This document shows positions 61,912 through 64,000 of a stretch of 64,000 bases of DNA, one piece after another; position 1 is the first letter of the stretch; every line of letters begins with the position of its first letter. A model generated the notes under the pieces. That model saw only the letters and a program-made list of their open reading frames with translations. It did not search any database and was not told the DNA's origin. The stretch is taken from assembly GCF_900142525.1 (NCBI RefSeq), contig NZ_FRBD01000007.1, positions 1-64,000 of the forward strand. Reading direction: 5' to 3'. This DNA is from Xylanibacter ruminicola (GTDB taxonomy: Bacteria; Bacteroidota; Bacteroidia; Bacteroidales; Bacteroidaceae). The position numbers and the translations under genes are program-made.

Positions 61912-62957
61912 GAGAATTCGGTCTGATAGACAGACTAACAAAAAACATTGAGATTAAGAACGACAGTACCAAGAAGGGTGTTGGCGACGATTGTGCCGTG
62001 CTGAGTTATCCCGATAAGGAAGTGCTGGTGACAACCGACATGTTGATGGAGGGCGTGCACTTTGACCTTACTTATATAGACCTGAAGCATTTGGGATATA
62101 AGTCGGCTATGGTCAATATCAGCGACGTGTTCGCCATGAACGGTACTCCAAAGCAGATGACGGTATCACTGGCCATCAGCAAGCGCTTCTCGGTTGAGGA
62201 TATCGAGGAGTTTTATAGCGGACTTAAGCTGGCTTGCGATAAGTGGGGTGTAGACGTGATTGGCGGTGACACCACATCATCGTATACAGGTATGGCTATC
62301 AGCATCACCTGTATCGGCGAGGCGGCTAAAGAGGATATTGTGTATCGCAGTGGCGCCAAGGATACAGATTTGATATGCGTTAGTGGCGATCTGGGTGCAG
62401 CCTATATGGGATTGCAGCTGCTGGAGCGCGAGAAAAGCGTGTACTACCAGCAGGTGGAAGAGGCTAAAAAGAAGAACGATAAACGTGCGCTTGAAGAGTT
62501 GTCGCACTTCCAGCCTGATTTCAGTGGTAAGGAATATCTGCTTCAGCGACAGTTGCAGACAGAGGCTCGTGGCGACATCATTAAGAAGTTGCACGAGGCT
62601 GGCATACGTCCTACAGCTATGATGGACATCAGCGATGGATTGTCGTCAGAGCTGATGCACATCTGTAAGCAGAGTGGGGTAGGTTGTCGTATCTACGAAA
62701 AGAACATCCCTATCGACTATCAGACAGCCGTTATGGCCGAAGAGATGAATATGAACGTGACTACTTGTGCCCTGAATGGTGGCGAGGATTACGAATTGTT
62801 GTTCACTGTTCCCATAGGCGATCACGAGAAAATTGAGCAGATTGACGGCGTTAAGCTGATTGGTCATATTACCGACGAAAAGTTCGGTCAGGTGCTTGTA
62901 TCCCGTGATAATCAGGAGTTTACGTTGAAAGCACAGGGGTGGAATCCATTGACATAG
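61893..62957 (+). CDS. thiL: Thiamine-monophosphate kinase
   Basis: ThiL makes thiamine diphosphate, the last step of the pathway begun by the thi operon at 17590. The 354-residue AIR-synthase-fold protein has IGEFGLIDRLTKN, VGDDCAVLSY, LVTTDMLMEGVHFDLTY, VNISDVFAMNGTPKQMTVSL, DVIGGDTTSS and MDISDGLSSELMHI. It is translationally coupled to punA by a 19-base overlap and carries no riboswitch of its own. Confidence 0.94.
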   Translation: MEIAKIGEFGLIDRLTKNIEIKNDSTKKGVGDDCAVLSYPDKEVLVTTDMLMEGVHFDLTYIDLKHLGYKSAMVNISDVFAMNGTPKQMTVSLAISKRFSVEDIEEFYSGLKLACDKWGVDVIGGDTTSSYTGMAISITCIGEAAKEDIVYRSGAKDTDLICVSGDLGAAYMGLQLLEREKSVYYQQVEEAKKKNDKRALEELSHFQPDFSGKEYLLQRQLQTEARGDIIKKLHEAGIRPTAMMDISDGLSSELMHICKQSGVGCRIYEKNIPIDYQTAVMAEEMNMNVTTCALNGGEDYELLFTVPIGDHEKIEQIDGVKLIGHITDEKFGQVLVSRDNQEFTLKAQGWNPLT

Positions 62958-63000
62958 CCCCTAGGCATTCCCCCTCCTGAGTAGGAGGGGATAGGGGTGG
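62958..63000. repeat. GGAGGGG palindrome after thiL
   Basis: CCCCCTCCTgagtAGGAGGGG (62970-62990) followed by ATAGGGGTGG and preceded by CCCCTAGGCA. It is a relative of the copies at 13753-13882 and may terminate the lpxK-punA-thiL transcript. Confidence 0.7.
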
Positions 63001-63035
63001 TCTGAAAAATAATTTGTAAAAAAGCGTTAAAAAGT

Positions 63036-63066
63036 TTGGTGGGTTCAAAAAATAGTCGTACCTTTG
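63036..63066 (+). promoter_or_regulatory. Promoter of tRNA-Phe
   Basis: TTG at 63036-63038 and TACCTTTG at 63059-63066, spacing 20. Confidence 0.8.
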
Positions 63067-63114
63067 CACCCGCAAAACAACGAAAGGATGTTTGCAAAAC
63101 GAATTTGAAATGTT

Positions 63115-63187
63115 GGTGCCTTAGCTCAGTTGGTAGAGCATCGGACTGAAAATCCGTGTGTCCCCGGTTCGATTCCTGGAGGTACCA
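63115..63187 (+). tRNA. tRNA-Phe(GAA)
   Basis: A standard 73-base cloverleaf: acceptor GGTGCCT/AGGTACC, D-arm GCTC...GAGC, anticodon loop with GAA, T-arm with GGTTCGATTCC. CCA is not encoded. Confidence 0.97.
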
Positions 63188-63202
63188 CTCCTCCTTTCAT
63201 TA

Positions 63203-63236
63203 GCCCGGTCTTGCAGTAATGCAGCCGGGTTTTTTC
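63203..63236 (+). terminator. Terminator of tRNA-Phe
   Basis: Stem CCCGG/CCGGG (63204-63208 with 63225-63229) with an inner TGCA/TGCA pairing, followed by seven T residues. Confidence 0.85.
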
Positions 63237-63280
63237 GTATTTGTACATTTTAATGTTTAATGTTCAATGTATAATGTAAC

Positions 63281-64000
63281 ATGGGAATAGTTATTGGTAT
63301 CGATGTGGGTATTTCGACCACAAAAATCGTAGGAATCAAAAATGGTAAGGTGTCAGCACCTATCAGTATTACTGCTGCCGATCCTATCACATCACTATTT
63401 GGTGCATTTGGTAAGTATCTGCACGATAACGATATCGACCTGAAAGATGTAGAGCAGGTGATGCTTACAGGTGTAGGCGCTGCATATATCGATCAGTCTA
63501 TCTACGGACTGCCAACTGCAAAGAGTCAGGAGTTTATTGCCGACGGACTTGGCGCCCGCTTCGAGTCGAAGCTCGACCATACTATTGTTGTGTCGATGGG
63601 TACTGGTACATCGTTTGTTAAGTGCGACGGCAACGATATGCGCCATATTGGAGGTATCGGCGTTGGGGGCGGTACGTTAGCAGGTTTGGCCCGCATCATG
63701 CTTAACACAAGCGATATTAAGCAGGTGGCCACCATGGCTAAGCATGGTAATATCCGTAATATCGACCTTACTATCGGCGACATCAGTGCTATTCCTGTAC
63801 CTGGACTGACGATGGATACTACCGCATCTAACTTTGCCAATGCTCAGAGCGATGCTTCTAAGGAAGATATTGCTGCAGGACTGATACACATGGTGCTGCA
63901 GTCAATTGGGTCGGCTGCTTGGTTGGCTTCGATAGGTAGCGATATCCGCGACTTTGTGCTGATTGGTAATCTGTCATTGCTGCCACAGTGTAAAGAGGTG
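63281..64000 (+). CDS. coaW: Type II pantothenate kinase, N-terminal part
   Basis: The frame opens at 63281 and runs off the window, giving 240 residues. It starts GIVIGIDVGISTTKIVGI, the phosphate-1 loop of the acetate/sugar kinase fold, and has VVSMGTGTSFVKCDG and GGIGVGGGTLAGLARIM as in type II pantothenate kinases, which start coenzyme A synthesis and escape CoA feedback. The start follows TTTAATG/TTCAATG repeats (63251-63277). Confidence 0.85.
   Translation, partial: MGIVIGIDVGISTTKIVGIKNGKVSAPISITAADPITSLFGAFGKYLHDNDIDLKDVEQVMLTGVGAAYIDQSIYGLPTAKSQEFIADGLGARFESKLDHTIVVSMGTGTSFVKCDGNDMRHIGGIGVGGGTLAGLARIMLNTSDIKQVATMAKHGNIRNIDLTIGDISAIPVPGLTMDTTASNFANAQSDASKEDIAAGLIHMVLQSIGSAAWLASIGSDIRDFVLIGNLSLLPQCKEV

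Overview
The window looks like a chromosomal segment of a Prevotella/Segatella-type member of the Bacteroidota. The evidence is the repeated TAnnTTTG -7 box with a TTG about 20 bases upstream, the lack of Shine-Dalgarno sites, the Bacteroidota-only families (DUF4827, DUF4923, DUF4251, DUF5675, the lipoprotein TamL, the small 'smalltalk' protein) and a secreted GH10 xylanase. There are no rRNA genes, no intact integrase and no CRISPR array. Three tRNAs are present: Ser(UGA), initiator Met(CAU) and Phe(GAA).

Layout. 1-1980: the 3' end of a transposase and an N-terminally short VirE/DUF3987-like P-loop gene. 1988-4999: pyruvate formate-lyase and its activase, leftward. 5178-7737: an SGNH esterase and a GH10 xylanase. 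7790-12504: leftward hisG-hisD-hisC followed by uraA. 12623-16502: an MltF-like transglycosylase, then transketolase and rpiB. 16634-24204: an omega-amidase, then a TPP riboswitch controlling thiS-thiE-thiG-thiC-thiF-thiH-thiE2-thiD; thiL lies apart at 61893. 24377-29363: a small outer-membrane barrel, a membrane sensor kinase, and a PAP2 phosphatase/EptA pair likely to modify lipid A. 29415-35222: an accessory module with a DUF5675 protein, a primase/VirE-like protein, a small protein, a HIRAN-domain protein, a HU-like protein and a smalltalk peptide. 35294-48304: tRNA-Ser, mutS2, a secreted transglycosylase-like protein, initiator tRNA, tetR-fabG-rluA-tamB-tamL. 48393-53607: nucleotidyltransferase, NrnA-type phosphoesterase, glmM and three small envelope proteins. 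53650-55652: a decayed, repeat-rich region with remnants of a peptide-export-like locus. 55770-62957: groES-groEL, a candidate small RNA, sppA, lpxK, punA and thiL. 63115-64000: tRNA-Phe and the start of a type II pantothenate kinase.

The most unusual feature is the density of short repeated sequences. A 32-base double-hairpin element occurs three times nearly identically: inside the tamB reading frame, inside an ABC-transporter frame, and between groES and groEL. A degenerate fourth copy lies upstream of the first P-loop gene. A GGAAGTTAAAG family fills gaps inside the his, tkt-rpiB and thi operons, with nine tandem copies forming the end of thiH. Other families are ATCCGTA units, AAAGCATAGCTTT palindromes, heptamers at the lpxK start and GGAGGGG palindromes. 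Several gene ends are built from these repeats. Other points are a sigma-54-like promoter before groES, a probably leaderless GTG start for mutS2, an initiator tRNA with an A29-U41 pair, and a 116-base lpxK/punA overlap.

All functional names rest on motifs and family knowledge read by eye; no database search was run.
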